Position numbers and translations under genes: made by a program. A DNA stretch of 64,000 bases. It comes from Paramuribaculum sp. (lineage in GTDB: Bacteria > Bacteroidota > Bacteroidia > Bacteroidales > Muribaculaceae). Positions within the stretch are counted from its first letter, which is position 1. Each line of letters starts with the position of its first letter. This document shows, piece by piece, positions 8,277 through 16,735 of the stretch. The DNA lies in assembly GCA_022511125.1 (NCBI GenBank), contig JAFLSD010000004.1:149345-213344 (forward strand), read 5' to 3'. A model generated the notes under the pieces. That model was not told where the DNA came from, did not search any database, and worked only from the letters and a program-made list of their open reading frames with translations.

Positions 8277-9227
8277 ATGAAATTTGTTTATGTACTTGTG
8301 TGCCAAGGAGCTGATGATTATGCTGTTCAGTGCTATCTGTCAATTTGGTCGTTGAGATATCATAATCCCAATGCCGTTATTGTCTTGACAATCGATCAGT
8401 CGACAAAGAATAGTTTAGAAAACCAATATCCGGTCCTACTCAAGTCTGTAGATGAAATAAAGATAATAGATGTTCCTAAGGATTATTCTGTGAAAAGTAG
8501 ATCTCGATTTATCAAGACATCTTTGCGCCAAAATATTCAAGGAGATTTCTTATATATAGATAGTGATACTGTGGTGACCGGTAATTTGGATGAATTACAA
8601 AACTTTAATTGTGATGTAGCAGCAGTTTACGATCTTAATCAGGATGGAACCGGGAATTCTTTTATGTCGGAAAAATACCATAAAATCGGCATTTACGATG
8701 AAAATAAGTTCACTTATTTTAATGGTGGAGTATTTTTAGTAAAAGAAACCTCTAAAGCTTATGATTTTTTTAAAGATTGGCATAAACTTTGGCTTTGTAA
8801 TTATGAAAAACACGGCATAGAAATAGATCAGATATCCCTTTTACAGGCTAATTATAACAATAATAACATCATAAAAGAATTACCAGGAATTTATAATTGT
8901 CTGATACCATATAGACAGTCGATTGACTATCTGTTCGATGCGAAGATTTTACATTATATCGCCCACTGTACATTATATAGTTCTTTCCCATTAGAAGATA
9001 GAAGCATTATAAATGAAGTGAAAACAGAAGGCGTTACAGAAAGAGTCAAGGACATTATTTTAAATCCAATAAAAAGTTTTATTAGATACAACACTTTGCT
9101 CGGAGGTGAAACCTTGAAAATATATGAGAGTCATATCGTGTTATTAGCCAGAAAACTATCTCGCGATTATCCATGGACGAACAAAATAGCTCGATTGATT
9201 TACAAGCTTGGAGGATATAAAATTTAA
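8277..9227 (+). CDS. GT8-like glycosyltransferase, paralog 3
   Basis: Protein of 316 residues: FVYVLVCQG start, RFIKTSLRQ, DFLYIDSDTVVTG with DSD as metal ligand, and TYFNGGVFLVKE. It is the third member of the paralogous set. It follows the only sizeable gap inside the glycan locus (8127-8276), which is AT-rich and has no clear TAnnTTTG box, so it may still be in the same transcript. The C-terminal tail matches that of the previous gene. Donor and acceptor unknown. Confidence 0.86.
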   Translation: MKFVYVLVCQGADDYAVQCYLSIWSLRYHNPNAVIVLTIDQSTKNSLENQYPVLLKSVDEIKIIDVPKDYSVKSRSRFIKTSLRQNIQGDFLYIDSDTVVTGNLDELQNFNCDVAAVYDLNQDGTGNSFMSEKYHKIGIYDENKFTYFNGGVFLVKETSKAYDFFKDWHKLWLCNYEKHGIEIDQISLLQANYNNNNIIKELPGIYNCLIPYRQSIDYLFDAKILHYIAHCTLYSSFPLEDRSIINEVKTEGVTERVKDIILNPIKSFIRYNTLLGGETLKIYESHIVLLARKLSRDYPWTNKIARLIYKLGGYKI

Positions 9228-9260
9228 ACAAACCTTACCTATCAGAAGTATAATAAAACC

Positions 9261-10142
9261 ATGAGATTAACTGTTTTTACACCGACTTACAATCGGGAAA
9301 AAACTTTAGAAAGATTATATCGAAGTCTTTGCGTACAGACTTGTCGGTCATTCGAATGGCTTGTAATAGATGACGGTTCCACGGATCAGACAAGGAGGTT
9401 AATCGAGAGTTTCAATAAAGAACACAAGTTCCCAATAAGATATATTTATAAGGAAAATGGAGGTCTACACACGGCATATAATACTGCATACGATGTTATT
9501 GATACCGAATTGAACGTATGCGTTGACAGCGACGACTTCATGCCAGCAAATGCAGTAGAGCTAATACTTGATAAATGGAATAATGAAGGTTCGGATAAAT
9601 ATGCCGGAATCGTGGGACTTGATTTTTATGCCGATTCCAATAGGCCTATTGCTGGATATTTTCCTGGCAATCTGAAGCAATGTTATCTTCTTGATTTGTA
9701 TATAAAACGAATACATAGAGGAGATTCCAAGATCGTTTTAAGAACGGATTTAACGAAAAGCGTTTCTCCGCAGGAAGGTTTTAAGGGAGAACGGTTCTTC
9801 AATCCGGTATATATGCATTTGCAGATATGCGACGATTATCCTTTACTCGTATTGAATGAAAATCTTTGTTATGTAGATTCTCAACAGACCGACAGCATGT
9901 CAAAAGATATTTTTATGCAATATTTACAGAGTCCAAAAAGTTTCGCAAAATTAAGAATTCTGGAAATGGGGTTGAAGAGGAATAATTTAACAAATCGTTT
10001 TCGCTCAGCCGTGCATTATGTGTCGAGTTGCCTTATAGGAGGAGAGTACAGAAAAATCATTAATAGGGATCATAAACTATTGACATTGGCTGCTCTTTTG
10101 CCAGGCTTAATATTTTCAGCTTATATCAGGGGAAAAGATTAA
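9261..10142 (+). CDS. GT2 family glycosyltransferase
   Basis: Protein of 293 residues with a GT-A start (LTVFTPTYNREKTLERLY), the VIDDGSTD motif near residue 36 and a DSDDF metal site near residue 89. The central part is followed by a variable C-terminal domain as usual for GT2. It reads as an inverting transferase of the capsule or O-antigen type. Gap to the previous gene is 33 bp and to the next gene 1 bp. Sugar specificity cannot be deduced. Confidence 0.9.
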   Translation: MRLTVFTPTYNREKTLERLYRSLCVQTCRSFEWLVIDDGSTDQTRRLIESFNKEHKFPIRYIYKENGGLHTAYNTAYDVIDTELNVCVDSDDFMPANAVELILDKWNNEGSDKYAGIVGLDFYADSNRPIAGYFPGNLKQCYLLDLYIKRIHRGDSKIVLRTDLTKSVSPQEGFKGERFFNPVYMHLQICDDYPLLVLNENLCYVDSQQTDSMSKDIFMQYLQSPKSFAKLRILEMGLKRNNLTNRFRSAVHYVSSCLIGGEYRKIINRDHKLLTLAALLPGLIFSAYIRGKD

Positions 10143-10143
10143 C

Positions 10144-11151
10144 ATGTGGCTTAGTTATATCATACCTCTTTATAACTGTGAAAAGTATATAGAACAATGT
10201 CTTGAGTCTCTTCTGGCTCAAGGACTAAAAGAGAAGGACTATGAAATAATAGTGGTGAATGACGGATCAACTGATTCGGGTGCCGATATAGTTGGAGGAT
10301 ATGTTTTGTCTCATCCTAATATTCTATTGATAAATCAGAAAAACAAGGGTGTAAGTGAAGCCAGGAATAGAGGGATGGAAATGGCGCGAGGAGATTATAT
10401 TATTTTTGTAGATGCTGACGATTATCTGATAGGGAATGGACTCGAGTTATTAAAATCTCAATATTATGATAAAGGTGACTCACCGGATTTCATTTTTGTG
10501 TTTAGCCGTACCGTCGACAGATATTATAATAGGATGAAATATGAAAATTTGGGAAATTCAAAACTAATTTATGAGGGAGACGTAAAAGGATATGTCGAAA
10601 AATATGGTTTCCGATGGAATGTCTGGGGATGCTTAATTAAACGAACATATTTAGTGGAATCTGGAATAAAGTTCAAGAAATTCCCACATACTGAAGATGT
10701 GATGTTTATGTTGGATTTGTTTTGTGAGAAAAATGGTAGCGTGCTCTCCACAAGTTTAAACATATACAGATATCGTCTTAGAGAGGGGAGTGCTAATACA
10801 AGATATGATTATGAATTTTTGCGCAGAACAATAATCGGTGTTGGTGAAATTTTAGACAATATAAGAAATCATAGCATCCGTTCTGACTTATCTCAGAATG
10901 CGTTTGACGAAAGAATATATTGCTGTCAGCGAGTAGCATTCACACGAATTTGCTCTTCCTGGCCTCATAAGATAGGCACTTTAATAAAAATCGCAGACCA
11001 AAGAAATATTTTCCCAATTATCAACGCAGATTCAAAAGAAAAGAAAATATTAAATTTTATAACTTCCCATCCAAGGCTTTTTTATTTAATTTGTTTGCCT
11101 TACCGCATTATTTTTCTGCCGTTTATTAAACCTTATTTACAAAGAAATTGA
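10144..11151 (+). CDS. GT2 family glycosyltransferase
   Basis: Protein of 335 residues: WLSYIIPLYNCEKYI at the start, VVNDGSTDSG near residue 37, the GVSEARNRGME helix, and VDADDY near residue 94. This is the standard order of GT2 capsule and exopolysaccharide transferases. A C-terminal hydrophobic stretch (about 306-328) may hold it at the membrane. It starts 1 bp after the previous stop and its TGA is overlapped by the TTG start of the next gene. Confidence 0.9.
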   Translation: MWLSYIIPLYNCEKYIEQCLESLLAQGLKEKDYEIIVVNDGSTDSGADIVGGYVLSHPNILLINQKNKGVSEARNRGMEMARGDYIIFVDADDYLIGNGLELLKSQYYDKGDSPDFIFVFSRTVDRYYNRMKYENLGNSKLIYEGDVKGYVEKYGFRWNVWGCLIKRTYLVESGIKFKKFPHTEDVMFMLDLFCEKNGSVLSTSLNIYRYRLREGSANTRYDYEFLRRTIIGVGEILDNIRNHSIRSDLSQNAFDERIYCCQRVAFTRICSSWPHKIGTLIKIADQRNIFPIINADSKEKKILNFITSHPRLFYLICLPYRIIFLPFIKPYLQRN

Positions 11152-12125
11152 TATCTTATTCTATAGCTATTCGTACAATAGGAACTGCGGGAGATAAATT
11201 CCGCCGTGAACTTGAATCGATAAACAGACAGACTTTACAACCCGATAAGGTCTTGGTATATATTGCAGAAGGGGGGAAGCTTCCGGATTTTAAAATCGGA
11301 AAGGAAGAATATGTCTGGGTTAAAAAAGGTATGGTTGCACAAAGAGCACTATGCTATAAAGACATAGATAGTGATGTTTTGTTCTTTTTGGATGATGATG
11401 TTGAATTAGCACCTGATTCAGCTAAAAAGATGCTTGATATGATGGAATATCATTCTGCTGACGCTGTTGGTGCAGACGTTTTTCAAAATCATAAAATGTC
11501 ACTTAGAAATAAAGGCAAAGCAATGATAACGAATCTCGTCATACCACATTGGAATAAAGAATGGGCGTTCAAAGTGAAAAAGAGCGGATCTTTTTCTTAT
11601 CTCTTGGAGGCGAATAATGATTTCTATTGGTCGCAATGTTGTGGGGGACCAGCATGGATGATAAAGAAAAAAGTGTATAATGCACTTTCAATGTCTGATG
11701 AAAAATGGCTCGACAAATTGGGCTTTGCTTATGGAGATGATCAACTGGAAACCTATAAAATTTTTAAAAACGGTTATAAACTGGGGGTCATCTTTAATTC
11801 CGGAATAATTAATCTTGATGGGGGCACCTCGAGTGAGATTTATAAGAATGATAAAAAAAGGATTTATATTCGGACCAAAGCGTCTTTTGCAATTTGGTGG
11901 AGAAGTATTTTTAAAACAGTTTCCGGAATTGAAAAGTCTAAATGTGTCCTATCTTTTGGAATTAAATCATTATGGCTTCTTTTATTCTTCTCTTTCCTCT
12001 CCCTCATTAAATTTTCTCCCTCCTTTTTAACTTTATATATCCGAGGGTTATTCGATGGTTATACTATGGTTCATTCTTCGGAATTCAAGAAAATCCCCTC
12101 TTACTCCATTATGAGATCAAAATAA
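11148..12125 (+). CDS. GT2-like glycosyltransferase with C-terminal membrane segment
   Basis: Protein of 325 residues. The start is GT2-like but divergent (SIAIRTIGTAG), with an LDDDVELA metal motif near residue 79 and an ND/W-rich acceptor-side region (ANNDFYW, GGPAWMIKK). A hydrophobic segment near residues 273-295 suggests membrane association. TTG 11148 overlaps the previous TGA (TTGA); no in-frame ATG occurs early enough to give a complete fold, so TTG is the best start. Sugar unknown. Confidence 0.82.
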   Translation: MISYSIAIRTIGTAGDKFRRELESINRQTLQPDKVLVYIAEGGKLPDFKIGKEEYVWVKKGMVAQRALCYKDIDSDVLFFLDDDVELAPDSAKKMLDMMEYHSADAVGADVFQNHKMSLRNKGKAMITNLVIPHWNKEWAFKVKKSGSFSYLLEANNDFYWSQCCGGPAWMIKKKVYNALSMSDEKWLDKLGFAYGDDQLETYKIFKNGYKLGVIFNSGIINLDGGTSSEIYKNDKKRIYIRTKASFAIWWRSIFKTVSGIEKSKCVLSFGIKSLWLLLFFSFLSLIKFSPSFLTLYIRGLFDGYTMVHSSEFKKIPSYSIMRSK

Positions 12126-12137
12126 TTATCACCGGAG

Positions 12138-13214
12138 ATGAGATTAAAAATATTATATGTTATAACATCGCTTCGGCCGGGAGGAGCAGAAAGATTGGTG
12201 GTCGATCTGGCTATTGGCTTGAAAAGGAGGGGACATATAGTAGATATTTTGGTATTTGACAATTCACCCTCTTTCCTTTATGATGAACTTAGAAATGAGG
12301 GCGTGAAAGTTATCAACTCTGGAGCGGGCTATTTGCAGATGTGGAACCCTATGCATATTTTTAAAATCAAGAAAGTTGTCAAAAATAATAAGTACGATAT
12401 AGTTCACAGCCACAATACTTCAGCTCAGTTGTTTACTGCTCTTGCAAAACCCGGGAAGACAATTAAATCGGTGACCACTGAACATAATACAACAAATAGA
12501 AGGAGAAAATTGAAATTATATAGACTGTTAGATTCCCTAATATATAATAAATATGATAAAATAGTATGTGTTAGTAATGCGGTAAGAGAAGAGTTGGTGT
12601 TTTATTTAAGAGATATTGATTCGGAAAGGGTTATAACTATTTATAATGGAGTCGATTTAAAGAAGTATAATAGAAGTGATTGCGAAAGTAATATGTCACG
12701 AAATAAAATCATATTAATGGTAGCAGGCTTTCGCAAACAAAAAGATCACTTCACGGCCATAAAAGCAATAAATAAACTTCCAAAATCGTACATTTTGTGG
12801 TTAGCGGGTGACGGTGCGACAAAAAAGAAGTGTGAGCAATTAGTGACAAGACTAAAGTTAAATGAACGAGTCATTTTTTTAGGGGTCTCACAAAATATCC
12901 CCGACTTGATTCAAAAATCAGACATAATTCTATTATCCTCCCATTATGAAGGGATGAGTCTTTTTATTGTGGAAGGGATGGCTTCCGGAAAACCGTGTAT
13001 TGGTAGTAATGTGCCTGGTATTAGTGAGGTATTGGATAAATATGGAATTTTGTACAAACATTCAGATCCGGATGATTTGGCATTCAAAATTGAATTTTTG
13101 ATAGAGAATCCCCAATTATATAATTCGGTCGTCCGATCTTGTTATGAAAGGGCTCAAGATTTCGATATTGAAAAGACAATATCATGCATTGAGTCTCTTT
13201 ATCTTTCACTCTAG
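12138..13214 (+). CDS. GT4 family glycosyltransferase
   Basis: Protein of 358 residues with GT-B architecture. The N-terminal domain shows SLRPGGAERLVVDLA, the nucleotide-sugar domain shows VAGFRKQKDH and the SSHYEGMSLFIVEGMASGKP stretch with the E-x7-E pair typical of GT4. GT4 enzymes are retaining and cytoplasmic or peripheral. ATG 12138 is 12 bp after the previous stop. It probably adds one residue of the repeat unit encoded by the locus. Confidence 0.92.
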   Translation: MRLKILYVITSLRPGGAERLVVDLAIGLKRRGHIVDILVFDNSPSFLYDELRNEGVKVINSGAGYLQMWNPMHIFKIKKVVKNNKYDIVHSHNTSAQLFTALAKPGKTIKSVTTEHNTTNRRRKLKLYRLLDSLIYNKYDKIVCVSNAVREELVFYLRDIDSERVITIYNGVDLKKYNRSDCESNMSRNKIILMVAGFRKQKDHFTAIKAINKLPKSYILWLAGDGATKKKCEQLVTRLKLNERVIFLGVSQNIPDLIQKSDIILLSSHYEGMSLFIVEGMASGKPCIGSNVPGISEVLDKYGILYKHSDPDDLAFKIEFLIENPQLYNSVVRSCYERAQDFDIEKTISCIESLYLSL

Positions 13215-13247
13215 TCAAAAATATCGAACCACATAACAGAGAATTAG

Positions 13248-14279
13248 ATGTCATTCTTTTCTGTAATTACCTGTCTTTATAATGCCGAAAGATATTTAGA
13301 AAAGGGATTAAACTGTTTGTTGACTCAAAAATTCAGAGATTATGAAATAATTCTGATTGATGATGGTTCGACAGATTTCACTCCTGTATTCTGCGACAAA
13401 ATGGTCAATCTTTATGATAATATAAAAGTAATTCATCAAGTAAATATGGGGCCAGGTGAAGCAAGAAACAGGGGGATTAAATTATCTTCCGGAAAATATA
13501 TTTGTTTTTTTGATATAGATGATACCGTTGATGAAAATTGGCTCGATAAAATTTATAATAATCTAATTTTATCTTATCCAGAGGTTCTAATTTATAGTTA
13601 TAGAGAGATTAATCTTAGATATGGAACTCAATCTGAATTTCATTTTAATAATTTGGAGCTGATTTCAAATTATCAAATAGGTCAATCTTTTACAGAGCAT
13701 CTTTCGGGTTTAAAATTCAACAACGGTTTTGTCTGGAATAAAGTATATGACCGTAAATTTATAAGCGATAACAATATTTTATTTCCATCCTCAATAATTC
13801 AGCAAGATGAGTTGTTTAATCACAACGTTTATCGTAACGCTCATCATATTGTATTAATAGATGAGATTCTCTATGATTATTATGTTTATTATAATGGTAA
13901 TATTCGCTCAAGAATGGTTCCACAACGGTTTGAGATTTTTAAGGAAGTAAAAGCATCGTTTTTAAATCTCGTTGAATTTTGGAGAATATCAGACAGACGC
14001 ATGCTTGAATATATAGATAAACGTTTTCTTTTGAATACGTTTTTCAATATTGGTATGGGAATGCGTGAAAAGCAATTATCTGATTATTTATTAAAGACTG
14101 TCAACGATGTTGAGGTATCTATGTCCTTGAAACAAATTAAGAATACAAAGAAAAAGGGATTCACATTTTCATGTTTATGCTGGTTTTATGAAAATAAAAA
14201 TTTGTTTATGATAAAATTGACATATAAAATTCTCAATCTGATCTCAAAGTTAACATATATAAGGCAACATTTCAGATGA
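13248..14279 (+). CDS. GT2 family glycosyltransferase
   Basis: Protein of 343 residues. It begins FSVITCLYNAERYL, carries LIDDGSTD near residue 36, GPGEARNRGI near residue 71 and FDIDDT near residue 91. The C-terminal half is AT-rich coding sequence with many Ile/Asn/Lys codons, as in the rest of the locus. Standard inverting GT2 transferase for glycan assembly. Downstream is a 29 bp gap to the last transferase of the cluster. Confidence 0.9.
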   Translation: MSFFSVITCLYNAERYLEKGLNCLLTQKFRDYEIILIDDGSTDFTPVFCDKMVNLYDNIKVIHQVNMGPGEARNRGIKLSSGKYICFFDIDDTVDENWLDKIYNNLILSYPEVLIYSYREINLRYGTQSEFHFNNLELISNYQIGQSFTEHLSGLKFNNGFVWNKVYDRKFISDNNILFPSSIIQQDELFNHNVYRNAHHIVLIDEILYDYYVYYNGNIRSRMVPQRFEIFKEVKASFLNLVEFWRISDRRMLEYIDKRFLLNTFFNIGMGMREKQLSDYLLKTVNDVEVSMSLKQIKNTKKKGFTFSCLCWFYENKNLFMIKLTYKILNLISKLTYIRQHFR

Positions 14280-14308
14280 AAGAGCTACCTAATTCAAGCT
14301 TGTTATAG

Positions 14309-15511
14309 TTGAAACCCAAAATACTTTTTCATATCCATTATCTTGAAATCGGAGGTGCGGAATCATCGCTGGTTGGATTACTTCAGTCTTTAGACCCCAA
14401 AAAAATAATTGTTGATTTAATGATCAATGATAAGAGGGGAGAATTAATGAAATTTGTGCCGCCGTGGGTTAATATTTTGGCGATTCCAAAAGCATATATG
14501 ATGGTGGAGAGACCACTCACAGAGGTCATAAAATCTGGATTTGTAAGAATAGCTTTAGCAAGAGTTTATGCTAAACTCAAGTTCAGAAGATATGTAAAAA
14601 AGAATAAGCCTAAAGACGGTAATGCCATTTTTAGTTATGTGAATAAATATGTAACCCCTTTCTTACCTCCCTTAAAATTGGCAAAATATGATCTGGCGAT
14701 TTCTTTTCTTACGCCCCATGATATTGTACGTGATAAAATCGATGCAACAAAAAAAGTTTGTTGGATTCATACCGATTATTCAAGTATAGATATAGACAAA
14801 AATCTTGAATTGTCGGTTTGGAGATGTTATGATCAAATTGTTAGTATCTCCGCGAAAGTTACTCAGACTTTCTGTAACGTTTTTCCGAAGTTAAAAGATA
14901 AAATTATTGAAATTGAACCGATCTTGAGCCCAGAAATGATTAGGCAGCGATCGATGGATATGACTCCTAAAGAGATGAGCAAGGTGAAAGATGCAACCAT
15001 CTTTCTCACAATAGGCAGATATTGTTATGCAAAAAATTTGGAGTGCATTCCCACAATTTGCAGGCTGACGCGTCAAAAGGGAGTGAATCTTAAATGGTTT
15101 ATTATTGGTTATGGAGGCAGCGATGAATATATACGCAATCGGATAAAAGTCAACGATATGGAAGACCATGTGATCATATTAGGGAAAAAAGAAAATCCCT
15201 ATCCATATATTGCAAACTGTGACTGGTATGTTCAACCTTCAAGATATGAAGGGAACTCCATAACTGTAAAAGAAGCTCACATCTTAGGTAAACCGGTCAT
15301 CATAACAGATTATCCCACAGCCGGATCTCAACTCAAAAATGGAATCGACGGAATGATAGTGCCGTGTGAACCCGAAAAAACAGCCGAGGGAATAGTTAAT
15401 ATATTAAAGGATGAGAATTTGTATAAGAATCTCAGTGAAAATATAACTCGATCTGATTATTCAAATAAAAATCAGCTGCAGATATTTTATAATCTTTTGC
15501 CGTCAGTTTAG
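14309..15511 (+). CDS. GT4 family glycosyltransferase, last gene of the glycan locus
   Basis: Protein of 400 residues, GT-B type: HYLEIGGAESSLVGLLQSL at the N-terminus, FLTIGRYCYAKNLE in the donor domain and VQPSRYEGNSITVKEAHILG near residue 306 containing the E-x7-E motif. Start TTG 14309 is used because it gives the complete first beta strand (KPKILFHIHYLE) and no ATG is available upstream in frame. The gene ends convergently with tatC, 28 bp away, so the locus ends here. Confidence 0.88.
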   Translation: MKPKILFHIHYLEIGGAESSLVGLLQSLDPKKIIVDLMINDKRGELMKFVPPWVNILAIPKAYMMVERPLTEVIKSGFVRIALARVYAKLKFRRYVKKNKPKDGNAIFSYVNKYVTPFLPPLKLAKYDLAISFLTPHDIVRDKIDATKKVCWIHTDYSSIDIDKNLELSVWRCYDQIVSISAKVTQTFCNVFPKLKDKIIEIEPILSPEMIRQRSMDMTPKEMSKVKDATIFLTIGRYCYAKNLECIPTICRLTRQKGVNLKWFIIGYGGSDEYIRNRIKVNDMEDHVIILGKKENPYPYIANCDWYVQPSRYEGNSITVKEAHILGKPVIITDYPTAGSQLKNGIDGMIVPCEPEKTAEGIVNILKDENLYKNLSENITRSDYSNKNQLQIFYNLLPSV

Positions 15512-15517
15512 ATTAAG

Positions 15518-15546
15518 AGATTAAATTATTGGGTTACATTTAATCT
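15518..15546. terminator. Possible bidirectional terminator hairpin
   Basis: A 9-bp perfect inverted repeat (AGATTAAAT / ATTTAATCT) with an 11-nt loop lies between the convergent ends of the last glycosyltransferase and tatC and overlaps the tatC stop codon. It is AT-only apart from two G/C pairs and lacks a long T tract, so stability is modest. Confidence 0.35.
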
Positions 15547-16346
15547 GTATTCGGAGAGGGGACAAGGAAGATTGAGAGTTCCCATAGAGAGTAAATAGGG
15601 AAAAAGACAACAAGAAGAGTAAATGGGTCCCCGGTAGGCGTTACGATAGCGGCCAACGCGAGAAGGATAACGATAGCATGTCTTCTGAACTTTTTGAAGA
15701 AGGATTTATTGATTATACCGGCCTTCCCGATAAGCCACGCCAACAAGGGGAGTTCAAATATAATTCCCATGACCAGGATAAGCACCATGAAATTATCCAT
15801 ATAAGAATCCAAGGATATTTGATTGGGAATGCTTGAACTTATCTGATAATCGGCCAGGAATCGCAGCGTCAGCGGAAAAACTAAAAAATAGCCAGTCGCG
15901 ACTCCAAGGTAAAACATGATATTGCCTATTAAGAAGGCTTTTTTTATGCCTTGTTTTTCACGAGGATAAAGTCCTGGGGAAATGAAATTCCAGATAAAAA
16001 ATATAATAAAAGGAAAGGAAAAAACTACGCCTAACCAGAAAGATGTGGTCATATGAATGAAGAATTGCGAGGCAAGTTGAATGTTGATCAACTCTACTGT
16101 ATGACCTGTAATAGATAAGTCCGGAAATAGATTAGATAGAGATGAAATTGCGGTCAACAAAGTATATAAGGGAAAATCAGGATGACATGGAGCTAAAATC
16201 ACATGATCAAACAACCAGGGGAGTGCAAAAAAGAATCCGGCTGTGAAAACAGCGATTACCCCCAAAGATTTAAGTAAAACAAAACGGAGCACCTCTACAT
16301 GCTCCCAAAATCCCATTTTTATGGAATCTGCTGATTCTCCCATCAA
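15540..16346 (-). CDS. tatC: Sec-independent translocase TatC
   Basis: Protein of 268 residues with six predicted membrane helices, starting with the cytoplasmic GFWEHVEVLRFVLLKS segment equivalent to the TatC HLxELRxR signature (degenerate here), and a PGLYPREKQG loop that matches the family's F-x-P-GL-x-x-x-E motif. TatC binds twin-arginine signal peptides and builds the translocon with TatA for export of folded proteins. It is 29 bp downstream of tatA in the same direction, so the two form an operon. No separate tatB is present here, as is usual when a bifunctional TatA serves both roles. Confidence 0.92.
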   Translation of the reverse strand: MMGESADSIKMGFWEHVEVLRFVLLKSLGVIAVFTAGFFFALPWLFDHVILAPCHPDFPLYTLLTAISSLSNLFPDLSITGHTVELINIQLASQFFIHMTTSFWLGVVFSFPFIIFFIWNFISPGLYPREKQGIKKAFLIGNIMFYLGVATGYFLVFPLTLRFLADYQISSSIPNQISLDSYMDNFMVLILVMGIIFELPLLAWLIGKAGIINKSFFKKFRRHAIVILLALAAIVTPTGDPFTLLVVFFPIYSLWELSIFLVPSPNTD

Positions 16347-16375
16347 ATATAGTTACAGAACTTAAACTTTTATGT

Positions 16376-16573
16376 TTAATTCTTATCGTTATTTTCTTTT
16401 ACAGAGCCTTTTATCTCGTCATTAATTTCGTTCATTCCTTCGCGGAAACCTCTTATCCCTTTTCCAATTCCTTTCATCAATTCTGGAATTTTTTTACCCC
16501 CGAATAACAATAGGATAACAACGACAAGTATGATTATTTCAGCTGTGCCAAGGTTGAAAAATGTAAGTATCAT
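16376..16573 (-). CDS. tatA: Sec-independent translocase TatA
   Basis: Protein of 65 residues: one N-terminal membrane helix (about 9-24), the FGGKKIPEL hinge, an amphipathic helix (MKGIGKGIRGFREGM) and a short acidic/polar tail. This is the full TatA layout at normal length. TatA forms the pore-like assembly recruited by TatC. It begins the tatA-tatC operon reading away from fabD. Confidence 0.93.
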   Translation of the reverse strand: MILTFFNLGTAEIIILVVVILLLFGGKKIPELMKGIGKGIRGFREGMNEINDEIKGSVKENNDKN

Positions 16574-16642
16574 CTTAAATTATAGCGTTTTATGAAGTGT
16601 TGTCTTAGTTTTATCAAGATATCTTCTATCTCTTTCCTTATG

Positions 16643-16650
16643 TAAAGTTA
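16643..16650 (-). promoter_or_regulatory. Possible -7 box for tatA-tatC
   Basis: On the minus strand TAACTTTA matches the Bacteroidota -7 consensus TAnnTTTG at all but the last base, about 70 nt before the tatA start. Confidence 0.35.
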
Positions 16651-16692
16651 ATGATTTTTCTTCATTTATCTAACAGTTTTCTAAAAAAAACG

Positions 16693-16700
16693 TAACTTTG
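16693..16700 (+). promoter_or_regulatory. -7 promoter box for fabD
   Basis: TAACTTTG is a full match to the Bacteroidota primary-sigma -7 element TAnnTTTG, 35 bp before the fabD ATG. No clear -33 TTTG is visible at normal spacing. Confidence 0.65.
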
Positions 16701-16735
16701 CTATGAAATTTTATTATTATTAAACTATTTTTTAT

